Below are positions 21,105 to 31,635 of a stretch of DNA of 64,000 bases, piece by piece. Numbering within the stretch: the first letter of the stretch is position 1; each line of letters opens with the position of its first letter. Position numbers and translations under genes: made by a program. The stretch is from the NCBI GenBank assembly GCA_947184155.2, contig CAMXCT020001117.1, positions 101,839 through 165,838 of the forward strand, in the 5' to 3' direction. The stretch is from Cladocopium goreaui. Lineage: Eukaryota; Sar; Dinophyceae; Suessiales; Symbiodiniaceae. The notes under the pieces are model-generated. The model did not search any database. It was not told the origin of the DNA and was given only the letters and a program-made list of their open reading frames with translations.

Positions 21105-24100
21105 CTACAACTACAACTACAACTACACAACAACTACAACTAGAACTACAACAACTACAGCTACAACAACAGCAACAACAACAACACCAACACCAACACC
21201 AACACCAACACCACCAACAACAACAACAACAACAATAGATCGATAGATGGAGAGATAGATAGATAGATAGATAGATAGATACATCGATCGATGCAAAGAT
21301 CGATGCATGGAGAGCTAGATAGATACATAGAGAGATAGATAGATAGACGGAGAGATAGATAGAGAGAGAGATAGATAGACAGGTCGATAGATAGATAGAT
21401 AGATCGATAGATAGATAGACAGACAGGCAGGCACGCAGATAGACACCACTGCACTACATTACACTACCTTCCATTACACTTCACTACATTACACTACGCT
21501 ACACTCCACCACACTACAATTACAACTGCAACTGCGCAACTACACTCCACTACACTACATTACACTACACTACTCCCACTACACTTCACTACATTACACT
21601 ACACGACACTCCACAACACTACAACTACACCTACACAACTACACTCCACTACACTCCACTACACTCCACTACACTACATCCCACTACACTACACTACACT
21701 ACAACTACCCAACTACATTCCACCACACTCCACTGCACTAAATTACACTACAGTGCATGACACTACACTACACTCCACTACACTACTTTACACTACACTA
21801 GTACACTACACTACCTTCCACTACACTTCACTACATTACACTACACTACACTCAACTACAACTACACTCCACTAAACTCCACTACACTAATTTACACTAC
21901 GCTAAATTACACTACACTACACTACACTACATTACATTGCACTACATTACATTCCACTACACTCCACTACACTACACTACAGTACACTACACTGCATTAG
22001 ACTGGATGACACTGCACCATAGATAGACAGGTAGACAGATAGACAGATAGACAGATGAAAGAGAGAGAAAGAGAGATAGATAGATAGATCGATAGCTGGA
22101 TAGATACATAGAAAATAGATAGGTAGGTAGGTAGATAGGCAGAGAAAGAGAGAGAAAGAGTGAAAGAGATCAAGCACCTTTCGGTCCATCAGTGGATTCG
22201 CTCTGCCATCCCTGATTCACAACAACCAACCTCTCCTATAGGTTTCCTATTTTTGAAACTTCCGCCACCGCCTTGTGCGGTACTACTGGTAAACAATTCA
22301 TACACTATGCTTTCACATAGTTATTTTCTCACAGAGCTTGCAACTGGGTCATATAGAGTTTGTTGGGGCAGGCAGGGTTTTGCTCCTGTGGTTTTTCCAA
22401 GTATTGATGGTGCAGAAGCATTGCCATGCTGTCAAGGCTGTCAAGTGTCTTTGAACAAAGTCAGAAAGTGCCAACAGCAGTGCAAAGCCAGCAACGTAGA
22501 TTGAAAAAGGGCAAAAAATGTTGTCATTTTCAATAAGCCAGTGGAGCAAAGACTGCACGTAGTCAACTCTTGGAATGTCTCTTCATGTCTCTGTGGTTTG
22601 GTTGTGGAGCTTGTGTGTGAAAAAACAAGGTCAGGTGGACGCAGCAAAAACTTTACTGCCTCAAATAAAGTAAAGCCTCATTTGTAGTGCCCACTCTCCA
22701 CTCTCATAAACAAATCCGGCCTGGGGATTGGTGGAACAGAATTCACTTGAAGCACTTCGAAATGTTACATCCGACTCCCTTTGGGCTTTCAAGTGGAGCA
22801 ACATTGACAAAGGGAGAACTCGCTAGTCTGGTTTGGACACTGACCAAAGGATCTCTAGCAAACCAATTTCTCGAAGAAGAGGAACCAGTGTCTCTGCAGG
22901 GCAGGATGTGTGCGGTGTGTTTCTGTTTGTGGACTGCTGAGCAACATGTGTGAATAGCAAAACTGAGCAACATGTGTGAATAGCGGCTGAATAGCGCACT
23001 CCCTGCCAGGGACCTTGTGTGTGGTTTCCTGGCCCATATGACCAGTGGACAAAGGGCACTAGCACTAGCTTGACATGTACCCAGCAACTCGTCTAGATTG
23101 AACTTGTTGCAGCTTGTTTCAGCTTGTTACAGCATGGGAAGTACCAGCTTGTAGCGCATTGTAGCGCATTGTAGCGCATTGCAGCGCATTGCAGCGCATT
23201 GCAGCGCATTGCGGCGCATTGCAGTGCATTGCAGCGCATTGTAGCGCAGTGAACACACTGCAGCAACGTCTTGCGTGAGATGGATATCTGAGGTACATCA
23301 CGGTTGTGAACAAGCTAACTGGAAAGTCAGACATGGTGAAAGGTCCGTGTATCTGGTTTCCTGGTCCATACGCGCTAGCCTCAGAGCTTCAGATAGCTTC
23401 AGGATGCTTTAGGTATTTTCAGGTGAGTGCTTGTTGTTGGGGTGTTCTTAGTGACGGCCACCTCGACGCACCATTGCAAATGGGAACTAGTATCAAAATG
23501 TATCAAATCTGTGTGACTGCTCACCGAGGACACTGTGTCCCCTGTCAAGGACGCGATTGTCTTGCAAGATGACGAGTACGTCATTTGGAGCATTTCTCAA
23601 TCAACAACTCTAAGTAAGACAAAGTGAGACCAAGCAAACAGTATTTGCAAACAAGACTAAGTCAGTGACTAAGTAAGACTTACTTTCAAGGATGAAGTCT
23701 CTGAGTTCCTGCGAGCCTCTTGCGCCGACATGAGAACGGCTCAGGTAAAGCTGAAAGACATATCCACTGGAACGCGCTGGGTTCATCGAGGCCGCAGCTT
23801 GCTTTTTCTGGAGCCTTCGCTGTGCACAAAGCACTTATATACTTCACTCACTTTATTTTGCTTCACTTAGTGACTTAGTGTTCACTTGCTTCAATAGCTT
23901 ATATAGTTTTTGTGAGACAGAGATTGGTCCTGCATGCATTGACAGCTGGTGGTCAAGGTTTAGTCGTGGTCATTCAGACAGCAATTGTGGTTGAGTTTTT
24001 TTTCTGATTGCATCTGATTACACAACTGGAAAGCAGTGACGCACACTGAGTGATGCGGTGGCGGTCTAAGGAGCCAACCTGGCGGATCGAGAGTTCTGTT

Positions 24101-24156
24101 TCTTCATCGGGGATTCAGAAATCTTGGGCGCTCCGCGGCCGGGAATTTCTCAGGCT
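18908..24156 (+). CDS. multi-exon modular gene, TG-RRV-GP-WFPGPY repeats (MVP-like?)
   Basis: At least nine short open pieces on the plus strand encode repeats of one module: EYVxVxDxxTGxRRVxKGP, then (C/L)xW(F/I)PGP(Y/R). Proposed exons are 18908-18998, 19370-19444, 19678-19793, 19890-19971, about 23010-23075, 23293-23422, 23550-23579, 23745-23810 and 24071-24156. Wherever both borders are defined, codon phases match across the intron. All acceptors are AG|G. Donors are GT, GC or GA. The module layout recalls the repeats of major vault protein and of repeat proteins predicted in dinoflagellates; that link is inference. First and last exons were not found. No stop interrupts the listed exons, so it may be functional, though module 1 looks eroded. 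Confidence 0.65.
19678..19971 (+). other. exons c and d of the modular gene
   Basis: Exon c (19678-19793, 116 nt) reads EYVSVEDTLTGARRVEKGPC IWFPGPYEEW and on to TP, ending in a split codon AA|GTGAGC. Exon d (19890-19971, 82 nt) begins after CTCTTAG with G, which completes that codon as Lys. It then reads QGSGVWLSSTEYVTVQNTFS GERRVDK. Its donor is GC (19972). The phase match across the 96-bp intron, with no stop, is the strongest single piece of evidence that the gene is genuine. Confidence 0.7.
20199..20835 (+). mobile_element. dispersed hairpin repeat B, copy 2 (within intron d-e)
   Basis: Begins with the same GGAAGTTT...AAACTTCC inverted repeat after GATCGAA, followed by the AGAAGA stretch and the GGCTCCGGAGGGTCGAAAAG core. 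It has four 94-bp-type units marked by CGCCGTT at 20451, 20545, 20639 and 20744 (last spacing 105 because of a 10-bp duplication of TGTCGAAAAAG). It lies on the sense strand of the split gene's largest intron. Confidence 0.75.
20880..22170. repeat. CTACAA, GATA and CACTA simple-repeat complex
   Basis: CAACAA/ACTACA runs to about 21230, GATA/GATC tetramers to 21440, a long field of CACTACACTACATT pentamer-type repeats (21441-22005), then a second GATA and GAAAGAGA tract to 22170. All lie within the 3-kb intron d-e. ORFs over these tracts are artefacts. Confidence 0.95.
22175..22291 (+). repeat. dispersed repeat A, copy 2
   Basis: 117 bp matching 1473-1589 at about 91 percent by eye. Starts directly after the GAAAGAGA tract. 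Confidence 0.85.
22292..23009. other. remainder of intron d-e, no exon accepted
   Basis: Contains an exon-like reading TGSYRVCWGRQGFAPVVFPS near 22345, whose VxFP ending recalls the module, but no splice pair was fixed. It also contains a short duplication of AGCAACATGTGTGAATAGC (22939-22985). Confidence 0.35.
23010..23075 (+). other. exon e of the modular gene
   Basis: After CCTGCCAG the reading GPCVWFPGPYDQWTKGTSTS continues exactly in phase from exon d (VDK|GPC), although 3,038 bp of intron lie between. The downstream end is unresolved. A GA donor after about 23071 would keep the phase of exon f, but a TAG appears in frame at 23094, so the exon must end before that. Confidence 0.6.
23151..23250. 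repeat. 10-bp satellite (GCAGCGCATT), ten units
   Basis: Ten consecutive 10-bp units, exact in phase, lie inside the intron between exons e and f. The flanking DNA has looser AGCTTGTT repeats. Confidence 0.95.
23293..23422 (+). other. exon f of the modular gene
   Basis: Preceded by ATATCTGAG, the exon starts with G that completes an upstream codon, then reads YITVVNKLTGKSDMVKGPCI WFPGPYALASELQIAS and ends CAG|GTGAGT, a textbook donor, at phase 0. The tail after WFPGPY is less conserved than in other modules. Confidence 0.7.
23550..24156 (+). other. exons g, h and i of the modular gene
   Basis: Exon g (23550-23579) encodes DAIVLQDDEY and ends at GTCATT. Exon h (23745-23810) follows CTCAG and reads VKLKDISTGTRWVHRGRSLL then FL, so g-h gives a continuous DEYVKLKD. 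Exon i (24071-24156) reads EPTWRIESSVSSSGIQKSWA then LRGREFLRL. The h-i intron has GGAGCC at both borders, giving a GA donor and AG|G acceptor. All three joins are phase 0. These modules differ from the WFPGPY type (RGRSLLFLEPTW), suggesting a distinct downstream region of the protein. Confidence 0.6.
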
Positions 24157-24555
24157 GTGGATTGATTAACTGCTTTGTATGCTGCTTGATTTCAAAGAAG
24201 CCGAAACACAAAGATGAAACCATGTCCACAAAATATCACAAAATGACAAATGCATGTCATGACAGTTTTGGTGCTCTTACAGACTGTACTGGACGGTTCT
24301 TGACACTTTGTCTTGGACAGCTCTCCACAGTGCCGAGTACCTGGACAGGCTGCAAGTGGCTCCACATCTGAGAGTGACAAAAGGTTGAGCCGTGACTGTT
24401 GCCTCTGCAGTGACGGTTTGCCTGATGGTTTGGAAGACGGCTTGCAATCGCGCACTTCGTTTGCTCCATTGGACTTGATTATGACAGTCTCTGCCCGTGA
24501 AGAAGCAAATAGTGAAGATAGGTGAAACATGGTGAAACAATTGGACTGAATGATG

Positions 24556-24616
24556 TATATAGTATATATATATATATGTATATGTATATATGTATATATG
24601 TATATATACACTGTAT
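24556..24616. repeat. AT/ATATGT microsatellite
   Basis: ATATAT followed by GTATATAT units. Confidence 0.9.
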
Positions 24617-24924
24617 GTAGGTCAAGAACCCCAGGGGACATCCTGAGACAGCTGTTTGATTCTGGTCATTTAAACCTTGTGGCAGACGTGACAAGCATGC
24701 TGGTGCCAGCTTGCTGGGTCATACTTGGACCAAAGGTCGCTGGTATGATCCAGTTGCAAACTCATCTTGATTAGTCAGATGCTTATGGCAAGATGCACTG
24801 CCAGACCAAGGTCCATATTGTTATTGTTTTACTTCAACACTTTCATTTACACAGTATGCGTGGAGCAAGTTCGGATTCTAAGAGTAGTTGATACTTTCTT
24901 TGGGAACTTTCCCTTTCGGAAACC

Positions 24925-25195
24925 AATGCGATGGATTCAGAAACTAGTGTGGTCGGATTGGGAACTCCTAAACTAATTTTAACGAACTAATGCAGTCAGA
25001 TTCAGAAAGGATTTGTTTGTTTGGATTCATCAGCTAATGTGGTCAGATTCAGAAACTATTGTGCTGGAATTCAGAAGCTGCAGTGTCTAGATTCAGAAAA
25101 CTAGTCTGGTCGGACTTTTAAATCAATCTTCACAAACTACAGTAATATGTTTGGATTCGGAAACCAACGTGGTCCGATTGAGGAACCAATCTTCA
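24925..25195. repeat. diverged repeats of a GATTCAGAAACTA word
   Basis: GATTCAGAAACTANTGTGGTC-like segments recur four to six times at irregular spacing of about 50 bp. They look like an old tandem array. Confidence 0.5.
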
Positions 25196-25199
25196 CAAA

Positions 25200-28100
25200 C
25201 TATCAGGATTATTATGTTCGGGCTCATAAAGAACGTGGCTGGATGGAGAAATGTGGCAAGTGGATCCAATGCCCAAGCGCCTCTGGCCTTAAGATTCACC
25301 ATCAGTTGAACTACAGTAGAGGTAGAAGTTGATATGGGATCAAACGTGCCACCCCGGTTGAATCTAATTTTCGCTCTCAGTTGAACTCAGCAAAGGTTGT
25401 CATGGAATGGGACCATAAGTTTGAGAAGTTTCGTTCAATTGAAGTGATCCACATGACATAACTTTCCGAATATTTTTTGCCACATCCCCTTCTATTAGCT
25501 GTATGTTTACCAAAGATTTGTTTTTGAAAATAAGTTTCCAAATATTTCCAAATGCAAACGCGACCTGCTCATGACAAACTGCATTCCTCTACGAAGGTCC
25601 ATACTATCCTCTTCCATTCACCTCAACATGTGTCAACGTTTCACATTTGCTTCAAATACGAGTATACTGTACACATGTACGCATGCCTGCATGCATGCAT
25701 CCAGATAGAGCATAACAGGCATAACAGATTACAAGGCAAAATAACATTGCATTACACCGCATCACATAAGATTACACAAAATCCACATTCCAACATCGCA
25801 TAACGGAAGATAGCACAACACAACATAACTTAACATTCCATTCTTGCGATCCATTGCACTCCACTACTTATATCATAGAGACGTACAGATCCAATATGCT
25901 GCAACTCCAAAACCTATCATTCCACAATGGTCTTGTAACGATTCTCCAGATTCTCAAATCTTCACTGGCCCCTTTGAACTGCAAGAGAAGACAATCTCGG
26001 CTTTGAAAAGCACACACACACACACATCACACGTCACATGTACACACGTACACACGTACACACGGACACACACACACACAGACACACGCACGCGCACACA
26101 CACACACACATGCTCACCCGCACCCGCACCTGCTACCTAATCCAATCAGAATGTGCCAAGAGTCAAGATGCGTGATGCGGTCCCAAACTTGTACAGCGGG
26201 TGGTGACAGCAAGGGAACAGGTCATTTCAGTGCCAATGCCACAGGCCAAAAGGTGAAAATAATTAAGCTAGAGCCGGCGTGTTGACACAGCTTTCCCAGC
26301 AGGACGGAGGGCGTCTCTATTGCAGTCTTTTGCCTGTTTGTTTAGAAATTAGGTCGAAGGACTGGTTTTCGAGCTATGCGGAGGCAGGAAGTGATTGCAC
26401 CTTCCGGTGTGCCTTCTTGCACAGGGATGCAAACAGCATCTCATCCAACTAAGTCGGTATGCTGAGTCCTTGGCAAACGGACCTGGAGTACATGGCAGCG
26501 CTGCTGGATCCTTGGTCCATGTCATTCAAGTGGTAATTGATCTGTAGCTGATGTTCCTGTGATTGCAACATCCAAGAGGTTGATAGAGATTGTGCCAAGG
26601 CTTGAGTCCAACCACTTTCAAAAGAGTGGTTCACAGGGAAACAGGCATCAAACAAACACATTCTGCAGGCCTACTCTGGACAGTCTTGCCCCTTCTCACG
26701 GAGGAAATAGCAGGGGGCCCCACTGTAGATTTCACAATGTGCGGCTGCACCTCCAGATGTGTGTGCGGGTGCGCGTACGCGTGTGCGTGTGTGCGTGTGT
26801 TTGCGTGTGTGTTTGTGTGTGTCCATGGGTGTGTGTGGGAGTGTCTTTCTGTTTTGACATGCCCATGTCTTGCCATGTCTTGCCATGTCTTGCCAATTTC
26901 TTGAGGCTGGTACACGCCAGCACCAGCCCACTGGAGCGCCTGTTCTGGCATGATTCGTATAAATGCTACTGTAGGATGTTCGAAGTGCATATCTGTGAAA
27001 AAGTTCAAATATTCCATGTGCTTCCTCAAGAGTATTCAACATTTCTAGTCTACAAGTTCTTTCCGTTCCGATGAGTACTTTTTGGTCTTTCCATTTGAGC
27101 CTATTTTGGAGAGAATCATTGCCTCATTTGCTTCCAGATCTCCTCACAGCTATGCGCAGCTTGGAATCTTGGTACTCCAGGAGAGGTGGACAAAGTCTCA
27201 CTCCCATGCCGACAATTCCTCAAATGGCAGCCCCGCCAGTGCATTTCTCAGTTTTCTCATGTTTTCTCATGTTTCTCATGTTTCTCAATTCTCGTTCGAA
27301 GATCTTTTTTATCTTTTGGTTTGGATCACTCGAGAATACATTGGAAGTTGCAACAATGGAAGTGACTGGATCATGCCTGGGCCAAGCAGATGGCAGATAG
27401 CCACAATCATTCCGCTCTTCACCGTTGGCTTTTTAAAGAGTGCAAGCTGAGCTTCCGAGGACTTGATTGATTCATATGTGCATGGTTGCAGGCAAACGGA
27501 ACTCGGGCGCTCTATGGTGGTTGGTCCCTGAGAAGGTTTTGCATTTAGAGAGCAACATGAAAGCCGTAGGACTGAATTGACAGGGAAGGACCAAGCACAT
27601 TCTGGGGCCAAATGGTACTGTTGGCTTTCTTAGTGCTTCAGGGGCTGGTTGCCACATTCGCTTGCAGTTTCGTGACAGGGCATAGTGTTCAGCGGATACA
27701 ACGAACAAGAATCTTGCATGCATTCGCCCTGGGAATACTGCCGTATAATATATCATGCACACATGCGCTTAAATGAGTGGCGGGGAGTTGGTGATATCGA
27801 TACAGGTACTTGTGGGCTTCATGTGGGCAGTAGTTTCACAATAGTTGTTTTACGCTTTGACATGTTTAAATTCAAATGCCAAGTGAACACATACTGAACC
27901 TGGGCACATCCCCGTGCTACACCCGACGATTTTTGTTCACTCAGGTCCAATGCAGACCGACCTTTCAGCCTTGCAGGCCCAGCTCCGGCATGATCATTGA
28001 CAGCATTTATGAATATTTTTGTAAATATATAGTAATATATATTTTTTATGCGAAAACTCAGGGCAAAATGATCATTTTATAGCTTCAATAACTTTTCTTC

Positions 28101-28396
28101 CAGTTTTTTTTTCGGGGATTTGTGGTTTGCCCAATAGAGATTCATCGGAACACCCTGTAAATGCGATGGTGAGTCACAAATGAAAGCAATCTTCATCTGG
28201 GAATCCAAAAGGGGCAGTTAGCGCCACATGCAGCCATGGACCGAAGACCTTAGCGAAAATTATCCAAGGGGTGATTCATACCCCTTCCACAAATCCTGAT
28301 ACTATAAACATATGAATATGTCGAACTGAAGGTCAATATAGGATGGATTTGACAAGGGTAGTAATGGAATCGGGTACCTATTACATGAAAAAAACA
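25200..28396. other. no gene recognised; CA/GT microsatellites inside
   Basis: Unique DNA with a (CA)n tract at about 26010-26115 and a (GT)n tract at 26755-26845. A 61-codon frame at 25147 and two overlapping frames at 27071-27450 read passably as protein, but they carry no motif and no clear splice sites. Later exons of the upstream modular gene were sought here and not found. Confidence 0.45.
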
Positions 28397-28434
28397 CACA
28401 CACACATATATATATATGGCAGTATCTACGTTGG

Positions 28435-28737
28435 ATGATGTTTGTTTTCCTCTCAAGCTCTATGTGGGTTCAGGGGTTGCTGTCTCCTGCTGGGGTTTTC
28501 CGAGACATCTCATTTGGACTTTCTTGCCCTTTCCGCTGCGGGTCTAGTGTCCTCCTTCCGTTTGTCTCTGGTCTCTCCCTTGGATTTGTTTTTGGACTCT
28601 TGTTTGCCATCTATCTGCTCCAATTCTTCCATATCCATCGCCAACAGCCTCCAGCTACCTACCAATCTGTGCCCCCTGCTAGTGAGCCAGCAGGGTGTAG
28701 GCCTCGCAGCCGCCTTTCAGGTTATTTGCATGAGTGA
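28435..28737 (+). CDS. leader ORF with transmembrane helix (element 1)
   Basis: A 100-codon frame starting MMFVFLSSSMW. Around residues 40-63 it has VSGLSLGFVFGLLFAIYLLQ, a clear single membrane-spanning helix, followed by a His/Gln/Pro-rich tail. Its TGA (28735-28737) overlaps the gag frame, whose ATG is at 28730. Element 2 has the same arrangement (38810-39118) with a similar start (MxMVLL) and helix. The role is unknown; membrane targeting of the particle is one possibility. Open and conserved between two diverged elements, hence probably a real ORF. Confidence 0.6.
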   Translation: MMFVFLSSSMWVQGLLSPAGVFRDISFGLSCPFRCGSSVLLPFVSGLSLGFVFGLLFAIYLLQFFHIHRQQPPATYQSVPPASEPAGCRPRSRLSGYLHE

Positions 28738-30947
28738 TCAGAACCTCATTGCATTGACCTTTGCCATTGAACGGTTGACCTTATCTACTGAGAGGCTTGC
28801 CCAAGAGCTTCAGAGGCACCGCCTTGCTACTTCCACCAGCGACAGCCCAGTGCCTCCCATTGCAGCTGCCTCCGTCGAAGGGGGACGTGTTCCTTTCCCA
28901 GGCGAGTTTGTAAATCACTGTGCTCTGCTTCGCTATCGAGGTGCCGAAGACGGGCCCGGATCTGTCCCGGCCTTTGCCGTGTTGCACTGTGTGGAGAAGC
29001 TCTCTGCTGACAAAGCCCCAGGTCCTGAGGAGAGAGCCAAGTTTGCATATAGGTCTGGGTTTTGGGCCTCCATTGCCATTTCGACTCGGACAGGTTTCAA
29101 TCAAGTGCAAGCTCAGGGATTGAGGAACAACCATTGGATCGATTGGTGCTTTCCGAGCAACCTCCCGCCGTGAATATGAGGCTCTGGTTTCTTTGAGTGA
29201 TCCAGTACTGGTCTACGCAGTTTTCGATTCTTTGGCAGAGGTGGACGTGTTTTGCTTGGGAGCATCCTGCATTGAGCCCCCAGTGAAGACATGCTGAGGA
29301 ACCAAATCAAGCATGTTGGCCGTGGAGATGACAGCTTGTTGCTTGTTTTCACGCCGCCAGCTGAGGCCCTAATACCTAATTCAGATCCTTCATGCATGGC
29401 CATCCCAGTCCTCCCTCGCGAAGGTGTTTTTTTGCTTGCAGTGCCAGATGGGTATTTTGCCAATGATGCAATCATGGAAGCCGCTCTCTCCGAGGAGGGT
29501 GAAGTGCTGGGGCCCTCTAGTGATATGAGTGCACCTCTAGTTGAAGAGGATGACTCAGGTTTAGAAGTTGCCATAGGGTACGAAGCCAAGTTCCTTTTGA
29601 TCGATGTTAGTGACGCTGCTCTCTCCATGCTCCGAGAGTATGATCCTGTGATTGACCCAAGTAGTGAGATCTGCCCATACTCTAAGGATAGACCGCTTGC
29701 GATTCTAGACATAGGTGCCGTTATGCCAAACATCAATGCATGGTTGGAGTCTCCTGGAGGTGCTGAACGCATGAATTTTTATTCCGCTCGAGAAGAGCAG
29801 CAGCCCCCCATGAGGTCGCAGGTGCCCAAAGCAAGTCCGAAGAAAGCGGGAGCCCGAAGAGTCACAGCTGCCGCCTTGGCAGAGACAGTCGCAGCTCTTA
29901 CAGATCAGGTGAAACTTCTCTGCAGCGCAGCAGGAGACCATGATGCAGCAGCAGCAACAATCGTCGCCCTTGGTCACTCCTGTTCCAGGACCTGCGCTTG
30001 GAGCAGGCATGCCGGGAAAGCTTCCAGCTGTTTCTGCAGGAATCCAACAAAGTGGGTTGCCAAGCATTGCCAAGGTTGCTCAACTGTTGGGGCCGCCCCC
30101 AAAGTCGAAGCCGCTGGTCGTGTCATTTGTGCCAGATGTTCCCCGCGCAGAGACTATGCAGCATGTTCCGATAGGCCTAGACTCTTCGACGCCAGATGTG
30201 TCACATGTATTGCTTCAGCAGTCTCATGCGATTACCACTCTGGTAGCTCACTTGACCCAAGGGGATCCCCTGACCGAGCTAGGCGCCAGTTCATCCTCCA
30301 GTCAAGGGTTGCATACAAAAGGCGTCGCACGAAGAGAGAGAATGCAGCAGGAACTAGCAGGAGGCCAATCGAATTTCTACCTGCAGGTTCAACAGCAGAT
30401 TTTCAAGCGAATGTTCCCGTCGCGACCACTTCCAAAGGACGAGAACGAGCTGATCAGTTCGGGGGTTTCCCTTTGCCATTACCTGGAGAAGTTTGGAGGC
30501 TACAAAAACCAAAGCGAGATGGCCATGATCATGTGGATGTTAGCCCACAGCCTAGATGCGTCCGCGTCGGGCAACAACAGGTTGTGCAGAGAGTACCTAG
30601 CTCTCACCGTGGCTTGCATCGAACAAAGTGTCATGGACCGCAGTTGGAACTTGGCATATGTCCTGAGTTTACTCGAGGAGCCACGTACCCAGGTCTTCAC
30701 GGAGAGATCATCAGCTGTGACGTCCCTGGGACGTCCTTTTGCTCCTCTGGTGCCGCCACCACGGGCAGCAGTGGCTCTTGCTTACCTGAAGGAGTTAGAC
30801 CTTCTGAGCAATCGCAAGACGGAATCGAAAGCCACCAAGCAGACCCCGGCGAAAGCGGGGGAGCAAGATTCTCCTTCGCCCAAGCGAAGACCGAAGTTTC
30901 CAAAGAGACCCAAACAAGGGGCGGAGGCCCCCTCGTCCAGCAATTGA
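28730..30947 (+). pseudogene. gag-like ORF (element 1)
   Basis: The product changes frame at least three times: 28730-29140, then a frame holding LVSLSDPVLVYAVFDSLAEV, then 29291-29940, then 29940-30947. Segments line up with element 2: VLPREGVFLLAVPDGY, LLIDVSDAALSML, the helix ALAETVAALTDQVKLL, AKVAQLLGPPPKSK, and a conserved core YLEKFGGYKNQSEMAMIMWM at about 30480-30540. The end is basic and Pro-rich (KRRPKFPKRPKQ), suggesting RNA binding. There is no zinc knuckle. It probably forms the particle. The frameshifts are decay unless introns are involved. Confidence 0.6.
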
Positions 30948-31020
30948 GAGAGTGCGAGCATATCACTGGGGCCATCCCCAATTTCTGCCATAGTAATCCA
31001 TCAAGCTTTAAGCCCTTTGA

Positions 31021-31611
31021 TGCTGAGGTTAGATTGGATAGCCATGTCTCTGTTCCTTTAGGTAACCAAGATGGTTTTGCCTGCATAGAGCCCAGAATTA
31101 AAAATCCTGTGAATCCCAAACCAGTTGATGCGATGCATTCGAGTTCCAGTAGCTGCCTTGAATCACCTGGCAATCCATGCATGCATTCACAGGTTCCTAG
31201 ACTACGCACTGATCGCCTGGACCTTCCGAAGTGGAGGTCGCTGCTCGTTCCTTTGGTGTTGAGATCTAGGACAGCTTTTAGCAGTTTTCTGTCGAGGACC
31301 ATCCGATTGACCCGCCGTTGGTGGACCAAGCGGCCCCGACTTTCTTTCCTGTCCCTATTCCCTGTCGTGGAATCTTTGGACGGATGCCCTCTAAAGCATC
31401 TCCTGAAGCAAAGCATGCCCGAAACCTTTCGCAGACGGTCCATACAATGGTGATGGCGTTGAAATATTGGTATAGTGGTGGAAGCTTTGTTGACGTTGAA
31501 CTTTTGAGGAGAAGACCATCTCGACATCATCAGGTGTTGTTTCAGCGCCTTAGGTCTTTATGCGAGTCGGAAGGTTCTGCTTTTTTTGAGAATGTGCCCA
31601 AGGCAGGTTGA
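31021..31611 (+). pseudogene. pol N-terminal region (element 1)
   Basis: A continuation of the 29291 frame to 31453 and a second frame 31318-31611 cover this part. KHARNLSQTVHTMVMALKYW and RRRPSRHHQVLFQRLRSLCE align in order with element 2 residues KARVLHVTVCALNQMYLGRF and RRPNSSQQAIISRLRALIAV. It therefore precedes RT as a conserved helical spacer. Its function is unknown. Confidence 0.5.
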
Positions 31612-31635
31612 CGTTTTCCTGAATTAGTTGCAAGA

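Noticed and set aside
22330-22480. Extra exon of the modular gene (TGSYRVCWGRQGFAPVVFPS)
   Set aside because: It resembles the module end but has no clear splice pair, and exons d and e already join in phase without it.
24313-24525. Next exon after exon i of the modular gene
   Set aside because: The reading DGLPDGLEDGLQSRT lacks the module signature and no phase-compatible acceptor was found.
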